Counted from the first letter of the stretch, positions 1-9,613 are shown. The stretch is 61,604 nt of DNA from Alphaproteobacteria bacterium (GCA_024278055.1 JAJRTY010000046.1:1-61604), one strand, 5' to 3'. The notes: generated from the letters alone by a model not told the origin. Translations and numbers: made by a program.

Positions 1-905
1 AAATGGCAACAGCCCTCACCGGTGACGCTATTGCCACCAATCTGTTTATGTTGGGGTATGCGATGCAAAAGGGATACTTGCCGCTGGGAGCAAAATCTCT
101 GGAACGCGCTATTGAACTCAACGGGGTGGCGGTTGAGATGAACAAGCACGCCTTTGCCTGGGGGCGTATTGCTGCCCATGACCCTGATCAGATCCGATCG
201 CAAATTGGCAAAGAGGTTAAGATTTCCGATGTTGAGAAAACCTCTGACTTAGAAGAAATCATCGAAAAACGGGTGCGGTTTTTGACGGACTATCAAGATG
301 CCGCTTACGCACAGCGTTATCGTCAACTGGTTGAGAAAGTTAAAAAGGCCGAAAGCTTGATAATGAGTGAGACGGGGGCTTTGAGTGAAGCTGTGGCGAA
401 GTATCATTTCAAGTTGATGAGTTACAAAGATGAGTATGAAGTTGCGCGCCTCTATGCCCAGACTGGATTTCTGTCCTCTGTCGAAAACCAGTTTGAGGGC
501 AGGGTGAAAATCAGCTTTCAGCTGGCGCCACCGCTGTTTGCGGCAGTTGATCCCGAGAGCGGGCGGCCAGTTAAAAAATCATATGGACCATGGATGCTCA
601 AGGCTTTTGGAATTCTGGCTCATTTTAAGTGTTTGCGCGGTGGTGTGGCCGATCCGTTTGGCTATCTGCCGGAAAGAAAGGCAGAACGCGAATTGATTGC
701 TCAATATGAGGCCACGATCGCTGAGCTCGTGCAGGGCCTTAAACCCGACAATCACGCGATAGCGGTCGAAATAGCCAGTATACCTGAGCACATCAGAGGT
801 TATGGGCCGGTCAAAAGCCAAAGCATTGATGCAGCCCAATCCCGGTTGACGCAATTGCAGGCGATTTTTCACGGTGATGATGAAGGTGCCCGCGCGGTTG
901 CCTGA
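1..905 (+). CDS. Indolepyruvate ferredoxin oxidoreductase, C-terminal part (5' end outside window)
   Basis: This is the last roughly 300 residues of a protein whose start lies upstream of the window; the frame is open to the left edge, so the ATG at base 3 is an internal Met. The text resembles the C-terminal region (DUF6537-like) of the large fused indolepyruvate:ferredoxin oxidoreductases of proteobacteria, with an ATALTGDAIATNLFMLG stretch at the start and a YGPWMLKAFGILAHFKCLRG block near residues 195-215. In that family the enzyme oxidatively decarboxylates aryl-pyruvates to aryl-acetyl-CoA using TPP and Fe-S clusters, but the TPP and Fe-S domains are not in view. It ends 188 bases before an acyl-CoA synthetase/ABC importer cluster on the same strand, which fits a link to arylacetate metabolism. 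The family call is from recognition of the C-terminal domain only. Confidence 0.75.
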   Translation, partial: MATALTGDAIATNLFMLGYAMQKGYLPLGAKSLERAIELNGVAVEMNKHAFAWGRIAAHDPDQIRSQIGKEVKISDVEKTSDLEEIIEKRVRFLTDYQDAAYAQRYRQLVEKVKKAESLIMSETGALSEAVAKYHFKLMSYKDEYEVARLYAQTGFLSSVENQFEGRVKISFQLAPPLFAAVDPESGRPVKKSYGPWMLKAFGILAHFKCLRGGVADPFGYLPERKAERELIAQYEATIAELVQGLKPDNHAIAVEIASIPEHIRGYGPVKSQSIDAAQSRLTQLQAIFHGDDEGARAVA

Positions 906-1093
906 AATCGGGCCTGCAACTGAATTTATTGTGAGATCGAATACATGAGTTAGTGTGTATAGTCCGGCTGCGCCTGAATGTAGTGGTGCGAAAAACTACG
1001 ACCAACGTTTAGTTGCTTTTATGCGCAATGTTTTGTTGAATACGGCTTGCCATTCTGGGGAGAAGGCAAAAGACTATGTGAGGGAGTATAAAT

Positions 1094-3079
1094 ATGGGAG
1101 GTGGCACTGCATCACCCAACAAACCAGATGCTGACACGTTTCCAAAACTTTTGCTGAAAAATGCCAAAATGCTGGCTGACAAGCCCGCCATCCGCGAAAA
1201 GGAATATGGCATCTGGCAATCCTGGACCTGGGCTGAGGTGCTGGAAGAAGTTAAGTGTTTTGCTGTCGGGCTGAAGAAGCTCGGGGTCAAACGTGGTCAG
1301 AAAATAGCTGTGGTGGGTGATAACCGGCCGCGGTTATACTGGTCGATGGTGGCTATTCAATCGCTTGGCGGTGTGCCGGTGCCGGTCTATCAGGATTCGG
1401 TCGTTGAAGAGATGTCGTACGTTCTTGATCACGCGGAAGTTGTCGGGGCGATTGTTCAGGACCAGGAGCAGGTCGACAAGATTTTGCAGATAGCTGAAGA
1501 CGTCAGTCGCATTAAGCTCATCATCCATGATGAAGAGCGCGGATTGCGCGATTATAAGGTCGATGGTCTCTACAGCTTTGTCGATGTTCAGGAGATGGGG
1601 CGCAAATTTCTGTCCGACAGCCCGGAGATTTTGGAGGAATGGCATCAGGATATCGCCAAATCCAAAGGCGATGATGTTTCCATCCTGCTGTACACCTCAG
1701 GCACCACCGGCAAACCAAAAGGTGTAATGCTGAGTTTCAACAATATTATGATCAGCGCACAAAACGGCAACCGGTTTGACAGTTTGAATGAAAATGAAGA
1801 GGTGATTGCTTATCTGCCGATGGCGTGGATTGGCGATCACATATTCTCCTTCGGTCAATCCTATGCGGCAGGTTTTTGTGTTTCCTGTCCCGAAAGTCCT
1901 GAAACTGTTTTAAATGACCGCCGGGAAATTGGTCCGACATATTTTTTCGCACCACCGCGGGTTTATGAAAACCTGCTCACCGAAATTATGGTGCGCATGG
2001 AAGATGCCGGAACAATCAAGAAAAAAATGTTCCATTATTTTCTTTCCGTGGCGCGGCGTTGTGGTGAAAAAATATTGAATGGTGAACCAGTGGGCTTGAA
2101 GGACAGGTTGCTTTATGGCCTTGGTGAACTTTGCATTTATGGCCCGATAAAAAACCGGATGGGTTTTTCCCGGGTCAAAGTGGCCTATACGGCTGGTGAA
2201 GCGATCGGCCCTGAAATATTCAGTTTTTATCGCTCACTGGGCGTCAATCTGAAACAGCTTTATGGCCAGACGGAATCGAGTGTCTATATAACGGCGCAGC
2301 CGGACGGGGAAATTTCGGCTGAAACTGTTGGCACGCCGGTCTATGATGTTGAAATCAAGATAAAGAAAAACGGTGAAGTGCAATACCGTTCACCCGGCGT
2401 GTTTGTGGGTTATTATAAAAATGACGAAGCCACCAGGGAAACCAAAACCGAAGACGGCTGGGTCAATACGGGGGACGCCGGGTTTTTTGATGCCAAGGGC
2501 CATCTCAAGATAATTGACAGGGCCAAGGATGTTGGCCAGCTCAATGATGGTTCAATGTTTGCGCCTAAGTATATTGAGAACAAGCTCAAATTTTATCCCA
2601 ATGTGAAAGAAGTTGTTGCCTTCGGTAATGGCCAGGATATCTGCGCGGTATTTATTAATATTGACCTGACGTCAGTTTCCAACTGGGCTGAGCGCAATAA
2701 CATTGCCTATGCCTCTTATCAGGAACTGGCAGCCCATCCCGAGGTTTACAAAATGATTGAGGGACATGTGGATGAGGTCAATCTTTCCCTGGCCTCGGAG
2801 CCCCGGGTTTCCGGCTCGCAGATATCGCGGTTTTTGATCCTGCACAAGGAGCTTGATGCCGATGATGGCGAATTGACACGGACACAGAAAGTGCGACGCA
2901 ATTTCGTTGGTGAGAGATATTCGCCATTGATAGAGGCGTTGTTCAGTGGCAAATCCAGTGCTCATATTTCGACTGAAGTTACTTTCGAAGATGGCCGAAA
3001 AGGGGTGATTGAGGCGGATTTGAAAATAAAAGATATGACAACGCACACGCCGGTTACATTTGATGAGGCAGCGGAATGA
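1094..3079 (+). CDS. Long-chain acyl-CoA synthetase (AMP-forming ligase)
   Basis: This 661-residue ANL-superfamily adenylate-forming enzyme activates a carboxylic acid to acyl-AMP and then to the CoA thioester. The P-loop-like AMP motif YTSGTTGKPKG lies at about residues 200-210, the YGQTE adenine-site motif at about 390-394 and a TGDAG motif near 459. Its length and N-terminal layout match the FACL/FadD15-type long-chain enzymes found beside HAAT ABC importers. The chosen ATG follows a GAGGGAG-type ribosome site. The stop overlaps the next gene by four bases (ATGA), so it is translationally coupled to the importer ATPase. The substrate cannot be read from sequence: fatty, aryl or dicarboxylic acids are all possible. 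Confidence 0.88.
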   Translation: MGGGTASPNKPDADTFPKLLLKNAKMLADKPAIREKEYGIWQSWTWAEVLEEVKCFAVGLKKLGVKRGQKIAVVGDNRPRLYWSMVAIQSLGGVPVPVYQDSVVEEMSYVLDHAEVVGAIVQDQEQVDKILQIAEDVSRIKLIIHDEERGLRDYKVDGLYSFVDVQEMGRKFLSDSPEILEEWHQDIAKSKGDDVSILLYTSGTTGKPKGVMLSFNNIMISAQNGNRFDSLNENEEVIAYLPMAWIGDHIFSFGQSYAAGFCVSCPESPETVLNDRREIGPTYFFAPPRVYENLLTEIMVRMEDAGTIKKKMFHYFLSVARRCGEKILNGEPVGLKDRLLYGLGELCIYGPIKNRMGFSRVKVAYTAGEAIGPEIFSFYRSLGVNLKQLYGQTESSVYITAQPDGEISAETVGTPVYDVEIKIKKNGEVQYRSPGVFVGYYKNDEATRETKTEDGWVNTGDAGFFDAKGHLKIIDRAKDVGQLNDGSMFAPKYIENKLKFYPNVKEVVAFGNGQDICAVFINIDLTSVSNWAERNNIAYASYQELAAHPEVYKMIEGHVDEVNLSLASEPRVSGSQISRFLILHKELDADDGELTRTQKVRRNFVGERYSPLIEALFSGKSSAHISTEVTFEDGRKGVIEADLKIKDMTTHTPVTFDEAAE

Positions 3080-3897
3080 GTGCAGTAGAAAACCCCAGGC
3101 AGATCTCCGGCGAAGTTCTGCTTAACGTCGAAGATATTTCTCTGTCGTTTGGCGGGGTTAAAGCTATTCGCGGCGTCAGCTTCGATATACTAAAAGGTGA
3201 AATACGCGCCATTATCGGTCCCAATGGTGCCGGTAAAACTTCCATGCTTAATGTTATCAATGGATTTTATCATCCCCAGAAAGGTAAAATTACCTACAAG
3301 GGCGAGACCCGCCGCCAGATGAGATCTCATGTGGCCGCCAAACAGGGTATCGCGCGGACATTTCAGAATGTGGCGCTGTTTAAAGGCATGTCTACGCTGG
3401 ACAACCTGATGAGCGGGCGCTTGTTGAAACAGCGCGAAGGAATTCTTCAACAGACCGTGGATATGTTTCTGCATGCCATATACCTGGGCCCGGCCAAGCG
3501 CCATGAAATGGCCGAGCGCAAAATTGTCGAAGAGATCATCGATTTTCTCGAAATTGAAGCGATCCGCAAAACCCCGGTAGGGCGGCTGCCGTATGGTTTG
3601 CAAAAGCGCGTCGAGCTTGGCCGCGCTATTGCGATGGAGCCTGAACTGCTGTTGCTGGATGAGCCAATGGCGGGCATGAACCTCGAAGAAAAAGGCGATA
3701 TGTCGCGATTTATCATCGATCTTAATGACCAGTACGGCACAACCATTGCGCTGATTGAACATGACATGGGTGTGGTTATGGACTTGTCGGACCGGGTTGT
3801 GGTTTTGAATTACGGTCAAAAAATAGCTGACGGTACGCCGCAAGAAGTGAGTGCCAATCAGGATGTTATTGATGCCTATCTGGGTGTTGCCAAGTAA
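3076..3897 (+). CDS. HAAT-family ABC importer ATPase 1 (LivG type)
   Basis: This is a cytoplasmic ATPase of a branched-chain amino-acid-type importer (273 aa). Walker A GPNGAGKT is at residues 48-55, Walker B LLLLDEP at about 191 and the H-loop His (IEHDM) at about 229. The ABC signature is degenerate, LPYGLQKRVELGRA at about 171, in place of LSGGQ; similar forms occur in LivG homologues linked to CoA ligases. The extended loop after the Q-loop (about residues 110-160) is typical of LivG. It overlaps the upstream acyl-CoA synthetase by four bases and is followed by the two permeases, so one transcript probably carries the whole cluster. Confidence 0.92.
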   Translation: MSAVENPRQISGEVLLNVEDISLSFGGVKAIRGVSFDILKGEIRAIIGPNGAGKTSMLNVINGFYHPQKGKITYKGETRRQMRSHVAAKQGIARTFQNVALFKGMSTLDNLMSGRLLKQREGILQQTVDMFLHAIYLGPAKRHEMAERKIVEEIIDFLEIEAIRKTPVGRLPYGLQKRVELGRAIAMEPELLLLDEPMAGMNLEEKGDMSRFIIDLNDQYGTTIALIEHDMGVVMDLSDRVVVLNYGQKIADGTPQEVSANQDVIDAYLGVAK

Positions 3898-3911
3898 TGT
3901 GGGGAAGTTGA

Positions 3912-4883
3912 ATGGAAATGCTTAACGCTGTGTTTGTGGCGCCCTTTGTCGATATGTTCACCTATCCCGCCTTCTTTGTCGAAGTGCTGTTGGGAGGACT
4001 AACGGCGGGCGTGATGTATTCGCTTGTGGCTTTAGGTTTTGTTCTGATTTTCAAAGCCTCAGGCGTTTTTAACTTTGCTCAAGGTGTTCTCGCGCTGTTT
4101 GCCGCATTGACGCTTGTGGGTCTGATGACGGGTACAATACCCTTTTCGCAAAATTCGATTTCCGCTCTGGCCCTGCCTATCTGGGCAGCCGTTATTGCCA
4201 CAGGTGGCGTTATGGTGGGTCTTGCCTATGCCATTGAACGTGTGGTGTTGCGCCCGCTGGTCAATCAGGAAGAAATCATCATGTTCATGTCGACAATCGG
4301 ACTGGCATTTGTGCTCGAAGGTATTGGCGATATGATGTGGGGTTCTGACGTCAAGGCGCTGGATGTGGGTATTCCCAGCGGGTCGTTTGAGGTTAATGGC
4401 GTTCTGGTGCAGGTGTTCGATCTGTGGGCTGCCGGTATTGCTGCGGTTATGGTGGCCATCCTCGCGGTTTTTTTCCAGAAAACCAAAATCGGCCGGGCCT
4501 TGCGCGCAGTAGCCGATGATCATCAGGCAGCGCTTTCAGTCGGTATTCCGCTGAAAACAATCTGGGTTGCCGTGTGGTCTGTGGCCGGCCTGGTGGCTCT
4601 GGTTGCCGGTATAATGTGGGGCTCAAAAAGCGGGGTACAGTTTTCACTTTCGCTGATCGCCCTCAAAGCCCTGCCGGTGCTTATTCTAGGCGGATTTACC
4701 TCAATTCCCGGTGCCATTGTCGGCGGGCTTATTATTGGTGTCGGCGAGAAAGTCGCAGAAGTTTATTGGGGGCCGCTGGTCAATGGAGCGATTGAAAACT
4801 GGTTTGCCTATGTTGTCGCCTTATTGTTCCTGATGTTCCGGCCGCAGGGGCTGTTCGGCGAAAAAATTATAGAGAGGATATAG
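3912..4883 (+). CDS. HAAT-family ABC importer permease 1 (LivH type)
   Basis: This 323-residue inner-membrane permease has about eight hydrophobic segments. The N-terminal block SLVALGFVLIFKASGVFNFAQG is the LivH signature, and a GIMWG...LKALPVLILGGF..IPGAIVGG block near residues 235-280 carries the EAA-like ATPase-contact loop. The start follows GGGGAAG with good spacing. It sits between the LivG-type ATPase (14 bases upstream) and the LivM-type permease (5 bases downstream), and probably forms the heterodimeric channel with the latter. Confidence 0.92.
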   Translation: MEMLNAVFVAPFVDMFTYPAFFVEVLLGGLTAGVMYSLVALGFVLIFKASGVFNFAQGVLALFAALTLVGLMTGTIPFSQNSISALALPIWAAVIATGGVMVGLAYAIERVVLRPLVNQEEIIMFMSTIGLAFVLEGIGDMMWGSDVKALDVGIPSGSFEVNGVLVQVFDLWAAGIAAVMVAILAVFFQKTKIGRALRAVADDHQAALSVGIPLKTIWVAVWSVAGLVALVAGIMWGSKSGVQFSLSLIALKALPVLILGGFTSIPGAIVGGLIIGVGEKVAEVYWGPLVNGAIENWFAYVVALLFLMFRPQGLFGEKIIERI

Positions 4884-4888
4884 GCATT

Positions 4889-5962
4889 ATGCTGTATCGC
4901 GAAACAGGGCAGTTCAAGACCAGTTACTCGGCAGATCAGGCAATTTTTCCGATCTTTCAGGACCGGATGTTCATTGTCGCCTGGCTGGTTCTGGCCTTTG
5001 TTGCAGTGCCACTGATGGCCTCGGAATACTGGTTTCAGATCATACTCATTCCATTTCTGGTATTTTCTGTCGCCACCCTCGGGCTCAACATACTGGTTGG
5101 CTATTGTGGCCAAATCTCGCTTGGAACCGGTGGTTTTATGGCCGTTGGAGCCTATTCAGCCTATAAGCTTGCCACTAACGTGCCTGAGTTGAATATCGTT
5201 TTTGTTATTTTGATTTCCGGTGTCATTACGGCAGCAGTGGGCATCCTTTTTGGCCTGCCAAGCCTGCGCATCAAGGGCTTTTATCTGGCTGTGGCCACTT
5301 TGGCAGCGCAATTTTTTCTGATCTGGATGTTTAATAAGTTTGGCTGGTTTGTAAATTACTCACCATCGGGTTCCATTGCCATTCCGCCAATGGAGATATT
5401 TGGTGTGATAGTAACAAGCGCCAAGGCTGACCCAATGGCGCGGTATTTTCTCGCTTTAGGCTTTACGGTCGTGCTGGCCCTGCTGGCCAAGAATCTGGTG
5501 CGCGGGCCGACGGGCCGGGCGTGGATGGCCATTCGCGATATGGATATTGCCGCTGAGATTATCGGCATTAAACCACTGGCCACCAAGCTGAAGGCTTTCG
5601 CAGTCAGCTCTTTTTACATTGGTATCGCCGGAGCTTTATATTTCAGCGCCTGGTCGGGAACAGCTGAATCTGATGCTTTCGACATCAACCTGTCATTCAA
5701 TATTTTGTTTATGGTGATTATTGGCGGGCTGGGCAGTGTTGTCGGTTCATTTATGGGGGCAGCATTTATCGTTTTACTGCCGATCTTTTTGACAAACCTG
5801 TTTGTCGGGGGGCTGGGTTTCACCGCTTTGACTGCCAAACATATTGAGATTACGGTATTTGGTGCGCTTATTATTTTCTTTCTTGCCGTTGAGCCGCATG
5901 GGCTGGCGCGAATGTGGCAGGTGACAAAAGAAAAATTACGAATTTGGCCATTTCCACATTAG
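4889..5962 (+). CDS. HAAT-family ABC importer permease 2 (LivM type)
   Basis: This is the second inner-membrane permease, 357 residues with multiple transmembrane spans. The LivM pattern is clear: LGLNILVGYCGQISLGTGGFMAVGAY near residues 63-90, GLPSLRIKGFYLAVATLA near 125-143, and IGIKPLATKLKAFAVSSFYIGIAGAL in the cytoplasmic loop. It starts 5 bases after the LivH-type gene, so co-translation is likely. The 219-base gap to the binding-protein gene holds no ORF I would call; it may carry a processing site or internal promoter that lets the binding protein be made in excess. Confidence 0.92.
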   Translation: MLYRETGQFKTSYSADQAIFPIFQDRMFIVAWLVLAFVAVPLMASEYWFQIILIPFLVFSVATLGLNILVGYCGQISLGTGGFMAVGAYSAYKLATNVPELNIVFVILISGVITAAVGILFGLPSLRIKGFYLAVATLAAQFFLIWMFNKFGWFVNYSPSGSIAIPPMEIFGVIVTSAKADPMARYFLALGFTVVLALLAKNLVRGPTGRAWMAIRDMDIAAEIIGIKPLATKLKAFAVSSFYIGIAGALYFSAWSGTAESDAFDINLSFNILFMVIIGGLGSVVGSFMGAAFIVLLPIFLTNLFVGGLGFTALTAKHIEITVFGALIIFFLAVEPHGLARMWQVTKEKLRIWPFPH

Positions 5963-6181
5963 TGTGGTTGGTTCAATAACCGTCTTTTGCTGGGACGGGT
6001 TGTGAAAGACACGGGACAGGAGCCGGTGTCGTGAACAAGATAAAGTCCAGCAGTAAAATGTCTGCGGTTCAGACAGCATTCAAATGGCAACATCTGAATG
6101 CAGATTGTTTGAACTATTTGTATAGGACAGAGCAACTTGGTTGCGTTCAATAGAATGCAGGTTGCTCTAGGGAGGAAAAAA

Positions 6182-7504
6182 ATGAAACTTTCTAAATTTA
6201 TGTTGGGCACCGCATCCGCTCTGGCATTATCAGGATCACTTGTTGTGACTGACATGGCTGTTGCCCAGGAAATTCTGGTACCGTCACTTGTCTATCGTAC
6301 CGGTGCCTATGCGCCAAACGGAGTTCCGCTGGCCAATGGTATCGCCGATTATTTCGCACTTCTTAATGCCCGTGATGGTGGCATTGGCGGCGTAAAAATC
6401 AAGGTTGAAGAATGCGAAACCGGATATAAAACCCCGGTAGGTGTTGAGTGTTATGAAGCTTTGAAAGCCAAGGGTGCTGTTGCGTTCAGCCCGTTTTCAA
6501 CCGGTATTACCTACCAGCTTATTCCAAAGGCTACGCAGGATAAAATTCCGATTTTTTCCATGGGTTATGGCCGCACGTCAGCTGCTGATGGCAGCGTCTT
6601 CAAGTGGGTGTTCAACTTTCCCACCACATATTGGAGCCAGGCCTCAGCGGTTATCAAGTATTTCGGGTCACTTTCCGGTGGTATGGATAGCCTCAAAGGC
6701 AAAAAGATTGTCCATATCTATCACAACAGTGCCTATGGTAAAGAAGCCAACCCCACGCTGGAAATTCTGGCCAAAAAATTCGGCTACGATCTGACCTTGC
6801 TGGCTGTTGACCATCCCGGTCAGGAGCAAAAATCCACCTGGCTTCAGGTGCGTCGCATTAAACCTGATTATATCTTCATGTCCGGTTGGGGTGTGATGAA
6901 CCAGGTGGCCATCAAGGAAGCTGCTGCCATCAACTTCCCGATGAAAAATTTCCTCGGCAACTGGTGGTCAGGTACTGAAAGCGACACCATTCCCGCAGGT
7001 GCAGGTGCTGATGGTTATACTTCTACCAACTTCCAGTCTGTCGGTAGTAACTTTGCCGCATTTGATGATATCAAGAAATACGTCTATGCAAAGGGCAAGG
7101 GTGCCGGCAAAGAAGAGCGGATTGGTGAAGTGCTGTACAATCGCGGCATCGTCAATTCAGTCTTTGTTGCAGAAGCCATTCGTGTTGCGCAGAAAAAATT
7201 CGGCGTAAAACAGGTGACCGGTGAACAGGTTCGCTACGGTTTTGAAAATCTGAACATTGATGCAGCGCGCTGGAAAGAGCTCGGCCTTGATGGTTTCATG
7301 GGTGATGTCAAAGTTACCTGTAAAGACCATGAAGGTGGCGGCGGTGTCGTCTTTATTCAGAAGTGGAATGCCAGCTCAAAAACCTGGAGCCGCGTTGGCG
7401 ACAAAGGCTTTACGCCGATGCGTGATGTGGTTCGTCCGCTGGTCGAGGCTGATGCAGCTGCATTTGCCAAGGAAAACGGCATAACACCACGCGATTGCAG
7501 TTAA
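6182..7504 (+). CDS. HAAT-family ABC importer substrate-binding protein
   Basis: This periplasmic solute-binding protein of the Leu/Ile/Val-binding fold (Peripla_BP_6) has 440 residues. The ATG at 6182 is preferred over an in-frame one at 6137 because it follows GGGAGGAAA and opens a normal signal peptide (MKLSKFMLG...) with cleavage near AVA-Q at about residue 28. The mature protein begins with VPSLVYRTGAYAPNG and has IVHIYHNSAYGKE in the middle. Its partners are the flanking permeases and ATPases. The ligand is unknown. Close synteny with two CoA ligases suggests an organic acid, possibly aromatic, rather than an amino acid; that is inference. Confidence 0.9.
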   Translation: MKLSKFMLGTASALALSGSLVVTDMAVAQEILVPSLVYRTGAYAPNGVPLANGIADYFALLNARDGGIGGVKIKVEECETGYKTPVGVECYEALKAKGAVAFSPFSTGITYQLIPKATQDKIPIFSMGYGRTSAADGSVFKWVFNFPTTYWSQASAVIKYFGSLSGGMDSLKGKKIVHIYHNSAYGKEANPTLEILAKKFGYDLTLLAVDHPGQEQKSTWLQVRRIKPDYIFMSGWGVMNQVAIKEAAAINFPMKNFLGNWWSGTESDTIPAGAGADGYTSTNFQSVGSNFAAFDDIKKYVYAKGKGAGKEERIGEVLYNRGIVNSVFVAEAIRVAQKKFGVKQVTGEQVRYGFENLNIDAARWKELGLDGFMGDVKVTCKDHEGGGGVVFIQKWNASSKTWSRVGDKGFTPMRDVVRPLVEADAAAFAKENGITPRDCS

Positions 7505-7540
7505 GTTGCACACACTACAACAAACTTAAGGAAACCGTTC

Positions 7541-8353
7541 ATGAGTACACCGGCACCCTTGCTCGAAGTGAATAATATCGAGGTGATCTATGATCATGTG
7601 ATACTGGTTCTCAAGGGCGTTTCCTTATCAGTTCCCGAGGGGGGCATTGTTGCCCTCCTCGGTGCCAATGGCGCGGGTAAATCCACCACGCTCAAGGCGA
7701 TTTCAAACCTTTTGGGGGCGGAGCGAGGTGACGTTACCAAGGGCACAATTTCATACAAGAATGAGCGCGTTGACAAGCTCTCTCCCAATGAACTGGTGAG
7801 GCGCGGTGTTATTCAGGTGATGGAAGGCCGTCATTGTTTTGAACATCTGACAGTTGAAGAAAACCTGATGACGGGCGCTTATACGCGTCGCGACGGGCGG
7901 GCGGCTATAGCTGCGGATCTTGAACTTGTTTATACCTATTTTCCCCGGCTTAAAGAGCGCCGGACGAGCCTTGCCGGGTATATATCCGGCGGCGAGCAGC
8001 AGATGACAGCGATCGGCCGCGCCTTGATGTCGCGACCTGATATGATGTTACTTGATGAGCCTTCCATGGGCCTGGCACCGCAGCTGGTGGAAGAGATTTT
8101 CGATATTGTTAAAAAGCTCAACGAAGAAGAAAAGGTTGCGGTTCTTCTGGCGGAACAAAACACCAATATTGCGCTGAAATACGCCAGATATGGTTATATT
8201 CTGGAAAATGGCCGCGTGGTCATGGATGGCGAGGCCGAGGCCTTGCGCGATAATGAGGATGTGAAAGAATTTTACCTCGGCACCAGCGGTGGCGATCGAA
8301 AGTCTTTCCGCGAAACCAAACATTACAAGCGCCGCAAACGTTGGCTCGCTTAG
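7541..8353 (+). CDS. HAAT-family ABC importer ATPase 2 (LivF type)
   Basis: This is the second cytoplasmic ATPase, 270 residues. Walker A GANGAGKST is at residues 41-49, the signature is ISGGEQQ near 147-153, and Walker B MMLLDEPSMGL near 168-178. It has an unusually basic C-terminal tail (KHYKRRKRWLA) after the normal LivF end. The gene starts 36 bases after the binding protein and is followed 18 bases later by the phenylacetate-CoA-ligase-like gene, so it belongs to the same transcription unit. It should pair with the LivG-type subunit on the LivH/LivM permeases. Confidence 0.92.
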   Translation: MSTPAPLLEVNNIEVIYDHVILVLKGVSLSVPEGGIVALLGANGAGKSTTLKAISNLLGAERGDVTKGTISYKNERVDKLSPNELVRRGVIQVMEGRHCFEHLTVEENLMTGAYTRRDGRAAIAADLELVYTYFPRLKERRTSLAGYISGGEQQMTAIGRALMSRPDMMLLDEPSMGLAPQLVEEIFDIVKKLNEEEKVAVLLAEQNTNIALKYARYGYILENGRVVMDGEAEALRDNEDVKEFYLGTSGGDRKSFRETKHYKRRKRWLA

Positions 8354-8371
8354 TTTGAAAGGTGCGCAGTG

Positions 8372-9613
8372 ATGTCCGATAGTCTATATTACGACGATCT
8401 TGAAACCCGCTCCCCGGAGCAGCGCGAAGCTGAACAATTCTCACTGCTGCCTGACCTGATCGCTACAGCGATTGACAAGGCATCTGGCTGGGCCAAACAT
8501 CTTGATGATGTAGAGCCGGAGGATATTGCGTCGCGTTCGGCATTGAGTGGGCTGCCGATTTTGCGCAAATCCGACCTTCTTGAGCTGCAAACCCAATCCC
8601 CTCCCTTTGGCGGGCTTACCACCACCGCGCCCGGGGCTCTGGGGCGATTGTTTATGTCGCCGGGACCGATCTTTGACCCGGAAGGCAAAGGTGCCGACTG
8701 GTGGCGGGTTGCGCGCGCACTGTTTGCAGCCGGTATGCGGTCCGGCGATATTATTCACAACTCGTTTGCCTATCATTTGACGCCGGCGGGTCACATGTTT
8801 GAAGGTGGCGCACACGCCTTGGGCTGTGCGGTTATACCTGCCGGCACCGGAGATACCATGATGCAGGTGGAAGCTATCGCCTGCCTCAAACCTTGCGCAT
8901 ATGTGGGGACACCGGATTTTCTCAAAACCCTGCTTGATAAAGGCAAGGCTGCCGGAAAAGACGTGTCATCAATCACCAGGGCGTGCGTGTCGGGTGCAGC
9001 TTTGCCGCCATCTTTGCGTGATGGCCTGAAAGCCCAGGGGGTTGATGTTCTGCAATGTTACGGCACAGCTGACCTTGGTATCATCGCCTATGAGACCCCG
9101 GCTATGGAAGGCATGGTTGTGGACGAGGGTGTCATTGTGGAGATTGTCACGCCGGGGACAGGTGATTGCGTTGCTGAAGGTGATGTGGGCGAAGTTGTTG
9201 TTACCAGCTTTAACCGTGATTACCCCATGATCCGTTTTGCCACCGGAGATATGTCGGCGCTGCTGGCGGGCTCCTCACCATGCGGGCGCACCAATATGCG
9301 CATCAAAGGCTGGATGGGCCGGGCGGATCAGGCCGCCAAGGTCAAGGGCATGTTTGTGCATCCCGGACAGGTGGCAGCGGTGGCCAAAAAACATCGCGAA
9401 CTGGGCCGTGTTCGCCTGGTGATCGGGCGTGCAAATGAACGCGATACCGTGGTTTTGAAAGCTGAGAGCAGTAGTCTTGACGTGGGGTTGGCTCAAGCCG
9501 TTGCGTGGAGTGTGCAGGAATTGTGCAAAGTACGGGCGGAAGTGGAGCTGGTTGCAATGAATAATCTGCCCAATGACGGGTTAATCATTGCAGATGAACG
9601 TTCTTACGATTAA
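8372..9613 (+). CDS. Phenylacetate-CoA ligase-like AMP-forming enzyme
   Basis: This 413-residue protein resembles the PaaK-like branch of adenylate-forming ligases. An ATG at 8372 (the codon before it is GTG) follows GAAAGGTG. Recognisable parts are the Q-C-Y-G-T-A-D-L-G core near residues 228-236, the F-N-R-D-Y-P-M-I-R-F-A-T-G-D hinge region near 277-290 and a PaaK-type C-terminal domain. The usual SSGTTG loop is replaced by FMSPGPI at about residues 94-100, so ATP binding differs from classical PaaK. It is the last gene of the importer cluster. Together with the long-chain synthetase at the other end, two CoA ligases bracket one transporter. Confidence 0.8.
   Translation: MSDSLYYDDLETRSPEQREAEQFSLLPDLIATAIDKASGWAKHLDDVEPEDIASRSALSGLPILRKSDLLELQTQSPPFGGLTTTAPGALGRLFMSPGPIFDPEGKGADWWRVARALFAAGMRSGDIIHNSFAYHLTPAGHMFEGGAHALGCAVIPAGTGDTMMQVEAIACLKPCAYVGTPDFLKTLLDKGKAAGKDVSSITRACVSGAALPPSLRDGLKAQGVDVLQCYGTADLGIIAYETPAMEGMVVDEGVIVEIVTPGTGDCVAEGDVGEVVVTSFNRDYPMIRFATGDMSALLAGSSPCGRTNMRIKGWMGRADQAAKVKGMFVHPGQVAAVAKKHRELGRVRLVIGRANERDTVVLKAESSSLDVGLAQAVAWSVQELCKVRAEVELVAMNNLPNDGLIIADERSYD

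Noticed and set aside
3190..3843. 217-residue antisense ORF inside the LivG-type gene
   Set aside because: Mirror frame of a well-conserved ATPase gene, no motif and no ribosome site.
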